Made by a program: the position numbers and the translations under genes. Positions 10,935 through 23,985 of a stretch of DNA of 64,000 bases are shown here, piece after piece (the stretch's first letter is position 1; each line of letters starts with the position of its first letter). This DNA is from Acanthosepion esculentum (Eukaryota; Mollusca; Cephalopoda; Sepiida; Sepiidae), in contig OZ038507.1 of assembly GCA_964036315.1 (NCBI GenBank), positions 61,094,502 to 61,158,501 of the forward strand, read 5' to 3'. The notes below the pieces were generated by a model. The model was not told the origin of the DNA, ran no database searches, and saw only the letters and a program-made list of their open reading frames with translations.

Positions 10935-11166
10935 TAGAATAGAACTGACGTTTTCATCGAATTAGTTCAGCAGTGAAATGGCGATAACTAGTTGCCAAAC
11001 TAGTATCAGGCTTAAATTCACGCAGTCGAGGCACTAAGGGAAGCAGCTCATCCGAAGAGTTTCCATGAAAATATTTGTAGTAAAGACAGGGGTTATCCAC
11101 GTTACGTCGGTCAGAATGTGACTGTGGCCGAGATGCCAGGTCAGGATCGATAACAGTTAGGAACAA
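10935..11166 (-). mobile_element. LINE fragment (copy 4), inverted
   Basis: The minus-strand frame reads VIDPDLASRPQSHSDRRNVD then NPCLYYKYFHGNSSDELLPL and VPRLREFKPDTSLA, the same post-RT block as the other copies. It abuts the end of copy 3 in opposite orientation, giving a tail-to-tail arrangement. Short and 5'-truncated. Confidence 0.7.
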
Positions 11167-11197
11167 TTAGTTAAGGTGATACATTCGTAATTACAAT

Positions 11198-11741
11198 CCG
11201 TGGCGGATCTACTATGAAAATAGGGACCTGAAGCTTAAGCTTCAGGGTCCTTAATTCCAGAGGGTTCCCTGAAGCAACCTTTTTTTTTAATGAGGGATTT
11301 ATTTAGCAAAATCGATTGGTTATTTTTTTAAAGTGTTTGTTATTAAAATAAGCACCATTTTATTGATAGAATCATAAGCCTATGGGTTGAATTAGCTAAT
11401 GTTGGCCTTGCCTCAAAATTACCCTGTAATTGGACAAATTTCATAATTCTTGGGGGGCTTTGCAGTAATGGAATGTTCCACTCACCCTATTGCCTATTGT
11501 GGACTGACTATATCAATAAATAAATATAGTGTGCACGGTATATATCTGGGACTGGCTTCAGGAATTACTAGCCTGCTAACCGATTCCCTGTCTTTCAGTG
11601 GTGTATTCTCCCAACTGTATGGCCTCTTTGAACTCGCCAGAATCTATTTATATCCTTCATTTTGTCAACTGGATCCAAGCTATTGTTGTTGGTTCATATA
11701 TGTTCGAGTTTCAGGGCCTCTAAAATGTAGGTCCACTACTG
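11198..11741. mobile_element. hAT-type element with exact 8-bp target duplication
   Basis: The left end CCGTGGCGGATCTACTATG and right end AGGTCCACTACTG are imperfect inverted repeats of a CAGTGGCGGATC-like terminus. Both sides carry the direct duplication ATTACAAT (11190-11197 and 11742-11749). An 8-bp duplication and CAGTGGCG-type ends are hAT traits. A palindrome, GGACCTGAAGCTTAAGCTTC, lies near the left end. An open frame at 11450-11761 has no recognisable domain and runs through the right terminus, so I do not call it a gene. Confidence 0.75.
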
Positions 11742-11761
11742 ATTACAATTGGTTCTGTTAA

Positions 11762-12095
11762 ACGGAACTTACTTATGATTCAGACTGATATCTTACAAAA
11801 TGACACGGATAAAAACAAACGGAGCTAACAATATTAAATAAGAAAAGAACAATTTTAAATAAGAAAAGAACGTTATTTTGTTGCTCTTAACAGACCACAG
11901 AGTAAATATGTGTAAAAGTAAAACGTTAAATAAATAACTCGACTTTGCTAGAGGGGAAATTGTAAAATATGAACGTGACAGTGGTACCTGTTGTTATAAG
12001 AGTACTGAAAAAGTCCCGAATGGCCGGAAGAAAAAGCTTGAGTAATAAGTGATTAAGAGCAAAATCAGGACCAGGAAGACGTCAGAGCTGTTAAA
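11762..12095. other. No recognised feature
   Basis: AT-rich interval before the 138-bp satellite. No gene or RNA recognised. Confidence 0.5.
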
Positions 12096-12099
12096 ATCC

Positions 12100-12840
12100 G
12101 TTACAATAGAGAGAAATGTCCGTGAGTATTTGGTCTGGCGTGGTTTCCCGTTGCCTACTTTCCGAATTCAGAGCTGTCATTTTCTTTTCAGGATGTAGAC
12201 GATCATGGCTCTCCACAGCTTCCTTTGTTTTATTATCTGAATTTTCATCACTTCTTCGGAAAGATAGGGGAGTTGTTTCCCGTTGCTTTTTCCGCAGTTT
12301 TGAATTAAGAATAGTCTTTCTTCCTCCAGGATGTAGGTGATCATGGTTCGCCACAGCTTCCTTTGCTCTATTATCTGAATTTTCATCACTTCTTCGAAAA
12401 GATACGGGAGTTGTTTCCCGCTCCTTATTCTGCAGTTTTGAATTAAGAATATTCTTTCTTCCTCCAGGATGTAGGTGATCATGGTTCGCCACAGCTTCCT
12501 TTGCTCTATTATCTAAATTTTTATCACTTCTTCGGCAAGATAGGGGAGTTGTTTCCCGTTGCTTTTTCCGCAGTTTTGAATTCAGAATAGTCTTTCTTCC
12601 TTCAGGATGTAGGTGATCATGGTTCTTCACAGCTTCCTTTTTATTATATGTGAATTACCATGACTTCTCGCGAAGGTTAGTGGAGTGGTTTGCTGTTGTC
12701 TTTTCCACAGTTTTTAGTCCTTCGTATACTTTAGATAGTTTCATGCCTTACTAATGCTCAGCGTCCTTTCAGGGTGTAGGCGTTCATGGTTCTCCACAGC
12801 TTTCTATTCTATATAACTCCAAGTAACGTTTGTGCTCCTT
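12100..12840. repeat. 138-bp satellite, cluster A
   Basis: The phrase TCATGG(C/T)TC begins at 12203, 12341, 12479 and 12617, an exact 138-bp spacing, with a further diverged unit at 12784 (167 bp on). Each unit carries a GATGTAGGNGATCATGG block, CCACAGCTTCCTT, TTATTATCTGAATTTTCATC, and GTTGTTTCCCGTTGC. Because 138 is 46 codons, a minus-strand frame stays open across four units (12630-12091, repeated NHDHLHPGGRK). That is a consequence of the period and not evidence for a gene. Clusters B (45840-46330) and C (48530-49320) are the same family. Confidence 0.9.
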
Positions 12841-13296
12841 GCCATTCGTCCCTGTCAATGTTCTGCCAATCTATTTAAATTACCTCATTAGGTAGGATCT
12901 TTGATGTTTCTCTGCGCCCCCACTTTTTTTTTGTTTTTGTTTTTAATATTTCCTGTGAGTGTTAAATTCTCGAAGCCGTTCTTCCTTGTTATTCATCGCT
13001 GGAATTTCAACTGTCTCTTTCTGGTTTCAAATATGTGTCCTTTTCGATCCCATTATCCTTAAGATTTCCTCGTTGCACATATGTTCCGTCGGTGGTATTC
13101 TCAGCATCCTTCTGTAGGACCACAAGTCTCACACCACAAAACTAGGCCAGGATTTGAACCTGGCTCGCCGATTACCACCCCACTTTCTGCGCCAGTAACC
13201 GTTGTGCTTCCCGCATATGCTATGTATTGTTCGCGGATATGAAAAAGACAATTGGGGAGGGCCATTATCATTTATGTCCTGAAGTGTCATGGCACT
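12841..13296 (-). repeat. tRNA-like SINE head and unannotated flank
   Basis: At about 13143-13212, GGATTTGAACCTGGCTCGCC is the reverse complement of a tRNA B box, followed by an A-box-like tail towards 13205. The same head recurs at about 24545-24640 and 49420-49470. The remainder of the interval (12841-13140) shows no gene. Confidence 0.5.
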
Positions 13297-13335
13297 TAAG
13301 GAGGAGGAGGAGGAGGAGGAGGAGGAGGAGGAGGA
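13297..13335. repeat. (GGA)n microsatellite
   Basis: Twelve or so GAG/GGA units. The next 600 bases (13336-13980) show no gene. A SINE-like B-box complement, GTGAGGATCGAACTCAC, lies at about 13812-13828. Confidence 0.85.
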
Positions 13336-13989
13336 AAATGATCAATATTTCCGTGGTTGTAAGGTAACAGGTAATTAGTGTATTTAGGAGTCGTGTAAAG
13401 AAGCATTATATACATCGCGGGTAAGTAGACAGGTAGGTAGGACAATAGGAAGTAGGGGTTGTTATTGTTTATAAAGACGTCCAGTGTTTCATAAACAAAA
13501 TGATTTAAAGGTAAAAAGAAACGAGATTAAAACCCACGGAAAAGAAAAGCCGGCAACAGATGAATGGTCTTCTGTGGTTGTCGATTGTAAGAGGCCCAAC
13601 AGCTGCGTCATGTCGAGTCGTGTCGACTAAATGAACGGAGTCAGGATGTCGCCTGAGGTGGAGCCGAAAATGAGCTTAGGTGCCTGATTCCATGCAAAGT
13701 GCGTCTGCATGTCAGGCGAGATAGCCTTTGCACACACTCACACACATTATATATAGTGATTTTCTATGAGTAGCTTATATGTGGCACAAGGCCGAAATAT
13801 GGGGTACCCAGTGAGGATCGAACTCACTAATTTAGAAAAAAGAAAAGGCGAGCTGTAATCGTTATCTTTAAGGCGGAGCATAATGATTTAGTGATTGTTC
13901 GCTTCCTAAAAGTTAAACAGTCAAATTTTGCAAAGTGCTGTAAGTCGTTGAAAGTGCTGGAAAGTAGCCGAATGAAAAACAACTGCTAA

Positions 13990-14558
13990 GGCTTCTAATA
14001 CCATAAGAACACCCAAATTTGTACGAAAGGTTTAGGAATTTCTAATACCATAAGAACACCCAAATTTGTACGAAAGGTTTAGGAATTTCTAATACTATAA
14101 GAACACCCAAATTTGTACGAAAGGTTTAGGAATTTCTAATACCATAAGAACACCCGAATTTGTACGAAAGGTTTAGGAATTTCTAATACCATGAGAACAC
14201 CCAAATTTGTACGAAAGGTTTAGGAATTTCTAATACTATAAGAACACCCAAATTTGTACGAAAGGTTTAGGAATTTCTAATACCATAAGAACACCCGAAT
14301 TTGTACGAAAGGTTTAGGAATTTCTAATACCATAAGAACACCCAAATTTGTACGAAAGGTTTAGGAATTTCTAATACTATAAGAACACCCAAATTTGTAC
14401 GAAAGGTTTAGGAATTTCTAATACCATAAGAACACCCGAATTTGTACGAAAGGTTTAGGAATTTCTAATACCATAAGAACACCCAAATTTGTACGAAAGG
14501 TTTAGGAATTTCTAATACCATAAGAACACCCAAATTTGTACGAAAGGTTTAGGAATTA
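13990..14558. repeat. 47-bp satellite with a three-unit higher-order pattern
   Basis: Twelve head-to-tail units of 47 bp. Variants at two positions cycle: unit type A (ACCAT...CCCAAA), type B (ACTAT...CCCAAA), type C (ACCAT...CCCGAA). Units 2-4, 5-7 and 8-10 are each A-B-C, so the array expanded as a 141-bp trimer. One frame of the unit reads TIRTPKFVRKV, which fits the N-terminal region of mariner transposase. The mariner sequence continues directly after the last unit, so the satellite arose inside a mariner gene. The period is not a multiple of three, so the reading frame is lost. Confidence 0.9.
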
Positions 14559-14815
14559 GTCGATACTCCAGAAAGTAAATTAACACCATTGCTAAGGAGC
14601 TCAAGGTTTAAAGCAGACTATTGGAAGAACTGCTCTTGAGGACCTTCAGTACAAATAATATGTGAATGGGGAGAGTCCGATTCAAGGCGGCACAGATAAC
14701 CGTCTGATCGGCTCAAAGTGCTTGCTGAACAAGTTGAAACATCAAAAGCATGGAACGTTTAATCTAGAGATCAAAAGAGGGAATGACAGATAGTTATGCA
14801 GAAAACGAAAGATAG
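14559..14815 (+). pseudogene. Mariner transposase, N-terminal/linker part
   Basis: Following the 47-bp array, the plus strand gives ELVDTPESK, a frameshift, then TIAKELKV, another shift, KQTIGRTALEDLQYK, stop, YVNGESPIQG, and NRLIGSKCLLNKLKHQKHG, ending near FNLEIKRGNDR. This follows the order of mariner transposases: helix-turn-helix, then ENR..R.K.LLN.LKH before the first catalytic Asp. The first catalytic Asp itself is lost. The element breaks off before the rest of the catalytic domain. Confidence 0.65.
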
Positions 14816-15149
14816 TGTTATGCTCTGTCCTGCCGTTTTTCTCCGACCACTTTTTTTTCGCTTTGTCCCGTGAGTGTTAAATTCTCCGAGCCGTTATGCG
14901 TCCTAGGAATTTCAACTGTCTCTTTCTGGTTTCGAATATGTGTCCTTTTCTTTCCCATTTTGAAATCGGATAGAAAAAAAAAAATTCACACTTTAAAATT
15001 CCCAGCATCCTTCGTATGTGCGCATGTGTAGTCGCACGAACAAAACAAATTTAGTCCGGCGAAGTCACAAGAAAACATTTTTCTACTTTGTCATACATTT
15101 TTCTCCAATATTATTCTTGATATATGAAAACATATATCGCTATTTCACA
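14816..15149. other. No recognised feature
   Basis: No convincing gene. A phrase around 14870-14960 (GTGAGTGTTAAATTCTC then TTCAACTGTCTCTTTCTGGT) also occurs at 12955-13040, so it is an unnamed interspersed repeat. Confidence 0.5.
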
Positions 15150-16740
<1,591 letters not shown>

Positions 16741-16804
16741 CACACGCTCTATCTCTGATATTGAGCACTTTACCCCATAAATATAGCACACTTTAAGACT
16801 ATAT

Positions 16805-16851
<47 letters not shown>

Positions 16852-17057
16852 GTTTACGAAAAACTAGGTAATCCGTATGGGTAGACCCAAGGAGGATAAA
16901 ATCCAGAGAGCTCAATGTAAATCAGAGCTAATAATTTAAATAAAAATAAAAACAGGTGGCCTTTGGAAGTAAAGTCTGATGATCCGCGGTCCTTTAAAAG
17001 GGCTGTGTTGAAATAATTTATTACATGGAACCTTAAAGTGGTCTGTTTTTATTTGTA

Positions 17058-17133
<76 letters not shown>

Positions 17134-17135
17134 CA
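16741..17135. repeat. (TA)n-flanked element tails
   Basis: After the inverted repeat comes a tail GATATTGAGCACTTTACCCC to about 16800, (TA)n at 16808-16850, the GTTTACGAAAAACTAGGTAA module to 17060, and (TA)n at 17061-17132. The tail recurs at about 17565-17625 (reverse) and 53550-53605. Confidence 0.75.
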
Positions 17136-17315
17136 GGTAACAATCAGTTGGTATAATCCAAGCGAGTCCTGTTAACAAAATAAAGAATTTGAAATATTAA
17201 ATGTTAAAACTGACTCACAAGAGCGCTCAATATTTATTTTCATTGAACGGAGCAATTTTTTCTTACAATTAGAATTAAGATACCATTAGTAAATGACCAA
17301 TAACTGATGTTCTCC

Positions 17316-17362
<47 letters not shown>

Positions 17363-17490
17363 ATTTCCCAACTAACCAGTCCCTTTCTACAAAGCGACAC
17401 CGCAAACAGTTTGAAAAACCATGCGAATTTTAAATTTTAAATTCGTAGGTGAAAACGATCATTAACTAATGGTATCTTAATTCCAATTGT

Positions 17491-17554
<64 letters not shown>

Positions 17555-17559
17555 TTTTA
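17136..17559. repeat. CT microsatellite, (TA)n and unclassified flank
   Basis: (CT)n at 17313-17360 and (TA)n at 17496-17552. Between them TTACTAATGGTATCTTAAT-type sequences at 17275-17295 and 17460-17482 are inverted copies, indicating another small foldback. Confidence 0.7.
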
Positions 17560-17945
17560 TGGTGTGCTATATTTATGGGATAAAGTGCTCAATATCAGAA
17601 ATAGAGCGTATGTAAATATAAATATAAAAGTGAACATTGAAGTCAACACTCAGAGGCGACAGGCTGTTTCATGCTGGACGCAATCGTCAGGCCGCGAATG
17701 CTAGATATTTCCTCGGCTATTTATATATATATGGCACAGTGGTGCATTGTGGGTAATCTATTCTGATGGTTATTTTGCGGGAGTAGCTTGTTTGTTTATT
17801 TATGTATTTGTTTGGGTTAATTTATTTACTTGTTTGACATTTTCATTTTGTATTATTTATTCTTTTCGTTTTTTGATGTTTTATTAACGTAGTAAAAAAT
17901 TGGGTGGGGGATTTGCTTAGGTCGCTTATTTAAATAAATTAACCA
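17560..17945 (-). repeat. Diverged single arm of the large inverted-repeat family
   Basis: It shares the tail, the GTGAACATTGAAGTCAACAC block, the hammerhead-like signature (about 17648-17690, minus) and the CTCGGCTATTTATAT... CAGTGGTGCATT segment with 15251-15640, but at lower identity. It shows what a lone, older copy looks like. Confidence 0.7.
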
Positions 17946-17958
17946 ATTTCACACTCTA

Positions 17959-18000
<42 letters not shown>

Positions 18001-18005
<5 letters not shown>

Positions 18006-18123
18006 AAAACTAATGAGCCAGACAAACCTACCAAGGTTTCACATAGGCAGATCGTCAGGGTCAGCTGACTCTGACGATATGCCTAAGTGAAACCTTGGTA
18101 GGTTTGTCTGGCTCATTAGGTTT

Positions 18124-18127
<4 letters not shown>
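18001..18127. repeat. Hairpin element between (TA)n arrays
   Basis: Arms of about 62 bp: AATGAGCCAGACAAACCTAC pairs with GTAGGTTTGTCTGGCTCATT. They meet at GTCAGCTGAC with almost no loop. A third partial arm lies at about 18215-18252. (TA)n tracts flank it on both sides (17960-18002, 18128-18185). Confidence 0.9.
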
Positions 18128-18189
<62 letters not shown>

Positions 18190-18247
18190 CCCAATACTCT
18201 TCTTTGGAGGGTTTTTTCTTGGTAGGTTTGTCAGGCTCATTAGGTTT

Positions 18248-18600
<353 letters not shown>

Positions 18601-18604
<4 letters not shown>

Positions 18605-19215
18605 ATCATGCAATTGTGATGCTTCTGGGAGTCGTGAGCAACGAAGGTTATGTCATGCCTCCTAACTTCTTTCCTTAAGGGATGCGGAGAGATCAATCAC
18701 TGTCTGCAAAAACAAAAGCTAACCCACTGATCACAGCCAATCGCTTGCTGAACATGCTGAAAAATAAAGACTCTCCAATGCTTTGGTTTTGCTTTGATGA
18801 GAAAAAATGTTGATCAAGACCAAAAGGTCAACCTAAGAAATGCCATAGGTTTGTGTAAAAACCCGAATAACATTCCAATGGTCATGCAAAGAATTTTTAC
18901 GATAACTGTGATGGTGCTGGGAATCGTGAGCAATGAGATATATGTCATACCCCCTTATTTATTTCCTTAGGGGACAATACTGATGAGTTAGATATGTCTG
19001 GGGTGTATTGCATAGAGAGCGTGAACAATGTAAAACCGTACGCATTCCAACAAGACTCCGGACCGTTTCATGAGGTCACGATGAGCCAAGAATGGATGAG
19101 TCGCAATCTACATGATCATATAACCCCTAAGATAGCTTCTCCTAGACTCCAGCCCTGAATCCGTTGAACTACTAAGCATAAGGCGTAGTCGTGAGGGGAA
19201 GTCAACCGGCGTCAA
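18601..19215 (+). pseudogene. Mariner transposase, rearranged catalytic domain
   Basis: Out-of-order fragments. First comes a C-terminal piece (VMLLGVVSNEGYVMPPNFFP, about 18618-18675), then LLNMLKNKDSPMLWFCFDEK with the first catalytic Asp at 18796-18798, a second copy of the VMVLGIVSNE block (about 18910), and YAFQQDSGPFHEVTMSQEW with the second catalytic Asp at 19054-19056. The third motif is degraded (SPRLQP where SPDLNP is expected). Stops and shifts separate the blocks. The same family occurs at 13990-14815 and 21361-21720. Confidence 0.75.
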
Positions 19216-19349
19216 CATAGCACTATAAAATAACTCTAAACTCCGCCATAACTAGCACAATGTCTTAAATAGATAAAGATGATCTGATTCGGACATGTCA
19301 GCACGGAAGATCTCGTAACTGATACAAAGGTCCTCAAAAGGTTGAACAA

Positions 19350-19351
19350 AC

Positions 19352-19405
<54 letters not shown>

Positions 19406-19412
19406 ATATATA
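19350..19412. repeat. (TA)n(TG)n microsatellite
   Basis: TA units followed by TG units and a short TA tail. The preceding 19216-19349 shows no gene. Confidence 0.9.
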
Positions 19413-19547
19413 TATTATGAAATGGACTAAGTACAACAATTATTTTCTACGAAGTTTCTCGGACAATCAGGCCGGCAAATGTAATTAATACTGTTTATTA
19501 TAAACAGTGCATTTACTTAATTGTATTTGTAAAAATAACGTATAAAC

Positions 19548-19548
<1 letters not shown>

Positions 19549-19617
<69 letters not shown>

Positions 19618-19939
19618 CAAATATATGGATATAGATCCGACAGTATGAGTGTCTGATTGAATAAGTTACAAAAAGTATGTCTGCTTATTTTTAGTATAAT
19701 CCTTTCATATTCACGGATATTTTTCCGTGTATTACAACCGAATGATGCAAGAAATGCACTATAACAGTGAAAATCATTGTTACAGTGCATTTCTTGCATT
19801 ATTTAATTGTAATACACGGGAAAATATCCTTGAATATGAAAGGATTATACTAAAAATAAGCAGACATAATGTTTTAAATTTATTTAATCAGACATGCCTA
19901 AAAGAGAATTTGCTGCCTAAATACACACACACGCACACA

Positions 19940-20015
<76 letters not shown>
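19549..20015. repeat. Foldback element flanked by (TA)n and (CA)n(TA)n
   Basis: The left arm 19651-19764 and right arm 19781-19893 are inverted copies (for example AGTATAATCCTTTCATATTC with GAATATGAAAGGATTATACT). The loop is only about 16 nt. (TA)n lies at 19549-19614, and (CA)n then (TA)n at 19921-20014. Confidence 0.9.
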
Positions 20016-20016
<1 letters not shown>

Positions 20017-20040
20017 CAACATATTGTTAAATATAACATA

Positions 20041-20556
20041 CAATGAATGTCTATTATGTCTGATCATGAGCCGTTTTAATGTTGGAATGTTTGCTTTAAT
20101 TTCTGGTGAAAATAAAGACACAAATTGTCCAATATTATGTTGCTCCTTGATCTGAGCTTTCGGCTCACATGAGCCATCTTCAGGGTGGTTATACGGATAT
20201 TTTAACAAAGATATTCGCCATCGAAGATAATATTTTGTCATGTTGACATAGAGAAGATTGCTATGCGACGATAACGGTCGCGGAATAGCAGACGCAGGTC
20301 GTAGGTTCAAGGTACGGTTCTATGACGTCATACCACGTGAGAGACCGAAATATTAAAAACAGAACCATATGTCTAGATGCAATGTAATGTGTTGTGACTA
20401 TTTTGAAATGTAATGTTTTTGAGCTTAGATCAAGGACCAACTTAATAAAAAAAATTATCCAGATGTTGGACAATTTTTGTCTTTATTTTCACCCGAAATT
20501 AAAGCAAACATATGAACATTAGAACGGCTCATGATCAGACATAATAGACATTCATT
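20041..20556. repeat. Foldback element with ~330-bp centre
   Basis: The left arm 20041-20133 pairs with 20466-20556 (TCTGATCATGAGCCGTTTTA against the reverse copy). Just inside the left arm, on the minus strand at about 20150-20190, is CTGAAGATGGCTC...GAGCCGAAAGC, a helix flanked by CTGAAGA and GAAA. The centre also holds a tRNA B-box-like GTAGGTTCAAGGTACG near 20302. Confidence 0.85.
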
Positions 20557-20596
20557 GGCTGTTATATATGTTTAAATAATAACCTGTTGCCCCCAA

Positions 20597-20617
20597 TACA
20601 CACACACATACACACAC

Positions 20618-20678
<61 letters not shown>
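20597..20678. repeat. (CA)n(TA)n microsatellite
   Basis: Interrupted CA units, then TA units, leading directly into the next foldback arm. Confidence 0.9.
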
Positions 20679-20681
<3 letters not shown>

Positions 20682-21244
20682 CATTGAATACAACAGACAA
20701 GGTGCTTTCATTTAATTTTTTATACAATTTTTCATGCAATCTAATATTTTTTTTTCTTTTCAGATGATAAATTATATAAAAACTCTTTCTACACCTTTCT
20801 GACCATAGCTCAATTAGATCTCATTTAAATATTCATAGAGACCTACCGGACACTATTCGTAACATACTTGTTGAGAACACTAATATGATATTATCATCTA
20901 CATGCAAAAAAAAGGGTAAAAATAATGGAAACCTGATTAATAAAAAGGAAAAAAAAAACAACACTTAATAATATCAACTATGAACATGGACACAATATTT
21001 TGACCGTGTTTTGAAAAATGAAAACATTATATAAATACATACATGCAACATAATATTTCTTATTTAACATTTAAAATATTTAATCCTTGAAAATGGCTAA
21101 ATGTATAGCCGAAAGCGCTCGGATTAAAAGAACATTCAGACAGTTTTTTTATAATTTATCATCTGAAAAAAAAATTATTAGATCATATAAGAAATTGTAT
21201 AAAAATTAAATCAAAGCACCTTGTCTGTCGTATTCAATGAAATG
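20679..21244. repeat. Foldback element with ~360-bp centre
   Basis: The left arm 20679-20784 pairs with 21145-21244 (CATTGAATACAACAGACAAG against CTTGTCTGTCGTATTCAATG). The centre contains TTGAAAATGGCT...AGCCGAAAGCGCTC at about 21085-21120 (plus), related to the motif in the previous element. A diverged relative of the left arm is at about 23250-23310. Confidence 0.85.
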
Positions 21245-21271
21245 TACATGAAAGAAGGATTGCTGCCTAAA

Positions 21272-21272
21272 T

Positions 21273-21360
<88 letters not shown>
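21272..21360. repeat. (CA)n(TA)n(TG)n microsatellite
   Basis: Continuous CA, TA and TG dinucleotide units. Confidence 0.95.
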
Positions 21361-21720
21361 AGCCAAACGCCTGGATCCTAATACCATCAGAAAAAGCCAA
21401 TTTGCATAAAAGGTGCAGAAAATTATGATTTAGAACCCCAGAAAGAACAAAAGAAATGACAGTTGGTTATGCAGAGACCCTAGGGAGGTTCCATTGGTCA
21501 TGCACACAAAATTCCCGGCAACTGTGATGGTTCTGTGTGTCGTGACCAACGAGAGAGATGGCATGCCTCCTCACTTCTTTCCTCAGTGTTTAAGGGCCAA
21601 TACAGCCGACTCTAAGTATATCCATAATCAGATCACCGTAAATATGTTACCTCCTAGCTATCCAGACAAGAACCCGTAGGACTAGTAAGTATGGGGCGTG
21701 GTCGAGAGGGAAGTCAATCA
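21361..21720 (+). pseudogene. Mariner transposase remnant
   Basis: The N-terminal piece TIRKSQFA, stop, KVQKIMI corresponds to the part amplified as the 47-bp satellite at 13990. After a deletion comes NDSWLCRD-like sequence, then an open frame 21494-21679 with VMHTKFPATVMVLCVVTNER then DGMPPHFFPQCLRAN, ending PPSYPDKNP, which stands for the family's PPSSPDLNP third catalytic motif. The second Asp motif is deleted. Confidence 0.7.
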
Positions 21721-21740
21721 AGAACATAATCCGAACATAT

Positions 21741-22009
21741 AAAAGAATAAATAAAATAAATAATGAACAAGGAACTTTTGTTGGGACTTAACCACAATGA
21801 TATATAGTAGCCGTGCCCGTGAAAATTCCACGGTGTTTTCATGACACAGGTTTTTAGATTAAATTATGAACGTAAGTACTGTTTGTTCATCATCAAGATT
21901 GACGTCATAAAGAATATTACTTACACATGCTTCTTTGCAAATTTACTTACTCATGTGAAAATACTTTTCACAGAGAGTTCTTAAACATCTGGTGAAAGAG
22001 AGGAGGGAT

Positions 22010-22012
<3 letters not shown>
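21741..22012. other. No recognised feature
   Basis: AT-rich, no gene or repeat family recognised. Confidence 0.5.
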
Positions 22013-22069
<57 letters not shown>

Positions 22070-22120
22070 GTCTGAAGATCGCGTCAGTGGGAAACTCGAG
22101 TTACAACTAGAGCAATACTT
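22013..22120 (+). repeat. (TA)n followed by hammerhead-like motif
   Basis: The TA array to 22067 is followed by CTGAAGA, a short imperfect helix, GAAAC, a four-base loop and GTT (about 22072-22106). This is the same order as a hammerhead core, but helix I is not evident. Probably a decayed relative of the elements at 16660 and 32928. Confidence 0.35.
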
Positions 22121-22305
22121 TCGTAGGATTTTAACGTTGGTAGGCGTTTTTACCCGGTCTAAGCAATGTAGGCTTCGAACACTTTATTAAGTAGGGAAGT
22201 TTGCTTTCAGGCCTTTTTTCTCTTTCTTTTTTCAGTATTGTTGGTATTATTTGAGACTGTATCTAGATAAGAGTTTTAGGCTTTGGCAAGTTGTCTGTTG
22301 GTTCA

Positions 22306-22308
<3 letters not shown>

Positions 22309-22363
<55 letters not shown>

Positions 22364-23161
22364 GCATGTGTCATTAAATAACATGGACAGGTTTTGTCTA
22401 TTTATTTTAAGTAAGTTCCTTTCATATTGTCTGATAAGCTTAATCACATTATCGTTGAAAGACGAAAGGAAAACACCATATTGTTACATGTTTAAATCCA
22501 ATCTAAGCTTTCGGCTTACATAAGCCATTATCAAAGATGGCAATTTCAATAAATCAAACAACACACAGACGAAACTACAATGATAGTTCGCCCTTGCTGC
22601 TTGAATAAGCTCAAAGTAACGACAAACTCGTATATACGAGACAAGGAAGCCAAAAATCAAGTCACAGCTCGTGACGTCACACATGACCACGCGAGAGTGA
22701 AAAACGAGAAGTATTAAGTATTGGTATAAACCAATGGCTTCTGTTATAAATTATAGGCATTTAAGAATATTTGTGGAGATTTCATAGTTTATTTTGTTCA
22801 GGTTAGGTTTCAACTGTTTTATGTATATAGCTTCAAGGATTTTTAATTTTTGTTTATTGTTTTCATGTTTAAGTATAGTTGTGTTGTCAACAAGGATTTT
22901 CCGGAATTGAGTACGCGGGCAGGCACGTTGCTTTAAGTGTCTAAAATTGTTAGAGTTATCATTTAAATGTAGAGTTAAGCGCCGTGAAAGCGAATTTGTG
23001 GTGTGACCAACATAAATATTATTTAATATATACTACATTAAATCTGGTATATCGAACTTAACTATCCGCAATAATTCTTCCTCCATCTCCGTTAGCGATT
23101 TGCAAAAAAACAACATAGTTTACGAATTCAAGTGCCCTTTGGGAGATTGTATCTCCAATGG

Positions 23162-23220
<59 letters not shown>

Positions 23221-23627
23221 GTGTATTTGCGTAGCAATCCCTCTTTTATATATGTTTCATTAAAAACAACTGACAAAGTACTGCGTTTAAATTTTTTATT
23301 TAATTTTTCTTGTGTTCTTGACATTTTCTTCTTTTCTTGATATAAAGTATGTAGAAATTGTCCGAATGTTTTGTATGTCTGATCGCTTTCTGTTTGCCAT
23401 TACCAAGGATAATTTTATTTTTTACTTTATCTGAATGTATGCATTGTTTTATGTATGTATCTACAGTTATAGTAATGTTTTATTTTCCAAACACGGTCAG
23501 CCAATCGTGACCGTGTTAGTGAATGTTGGCCGTTTCTTTTTTTGATTGATAATGCTTCCATAATTATACATATAGACACCAAAAACAGTGACGGATTTAG
23601 ATATTTGAGCAATAAAGATAATTATAA

Positions 23628-23699
<72 letters not shown>
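22309..23699. repeat. (TA)n arrays enclosing an interspersed element
   Basis: TA arrays at 22309-22359, 23162-23217 and 23630-23697. At about 22500-22530 (minus) there is TTGATAATGGCTTA...TAAGCCGAAAGC, the same helix-plus-GAAA motif as at 20150 and 21085. About 23250-23310 resembles the foldback arm at 20679. A hairpin, CACGGTCAGCCAATCGTGACCGTG, lies at about 23493-23516. No gene seen. Confidence 0.65.
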
Positions 23700-23700
<1 letters not shown>

Positions 23701-23896
23701 GTTTTTCGTTTCACCTTTTGGAAGTGTAGTCTAATGATATAGCGCCCTTTAAAAGGGCTATGGTGAAATAAATTATTACATGGGGCCTTAAAGTGGTCTG
23801 CTTTTCTTTAAATTATTAGCTCTGAATTTACATTGAGCTCTCAGGATTTCATCCTCCTTGGGACTACCTATACGGATTACCAAATTTTTCTTAACT

Positions 23897-23983
<87 letters not shown>

Positions 23984-23985
23984 TG
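23700..23985. repeat. Copy of the TA-flanking module, plus (TA)n
   Basis: GCGCCCTTTAAAAGGGC, TTATTACATGGGGCCTTAAA and an inverted version of the GGTAATCCGTATGGG part reproduce the modules of 2067-2310 and 16852-17060. (TA)n follows at 23902-23980. Confidence 0.75.

Noticed and set aside
12091..12630. 179-codon minus-strand frame with NHDHLHPGGRK repeats
   Set aside because: It is four units of a 138-bp satellite whose period is divisible by three. The other clusters of the same satellite are frame-broken.
13990..14558. CRISPR-like repeat array
   Set aside because: Units are contiguous with no spacers, and the context is eukaryotic.
18001..18127. Hammerhead at the centre of this hairpin (CTGACGA...GAAAC)
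   Set aside because: No stable helix II can be drawn between CTGACGA and GAAAC in either arm.
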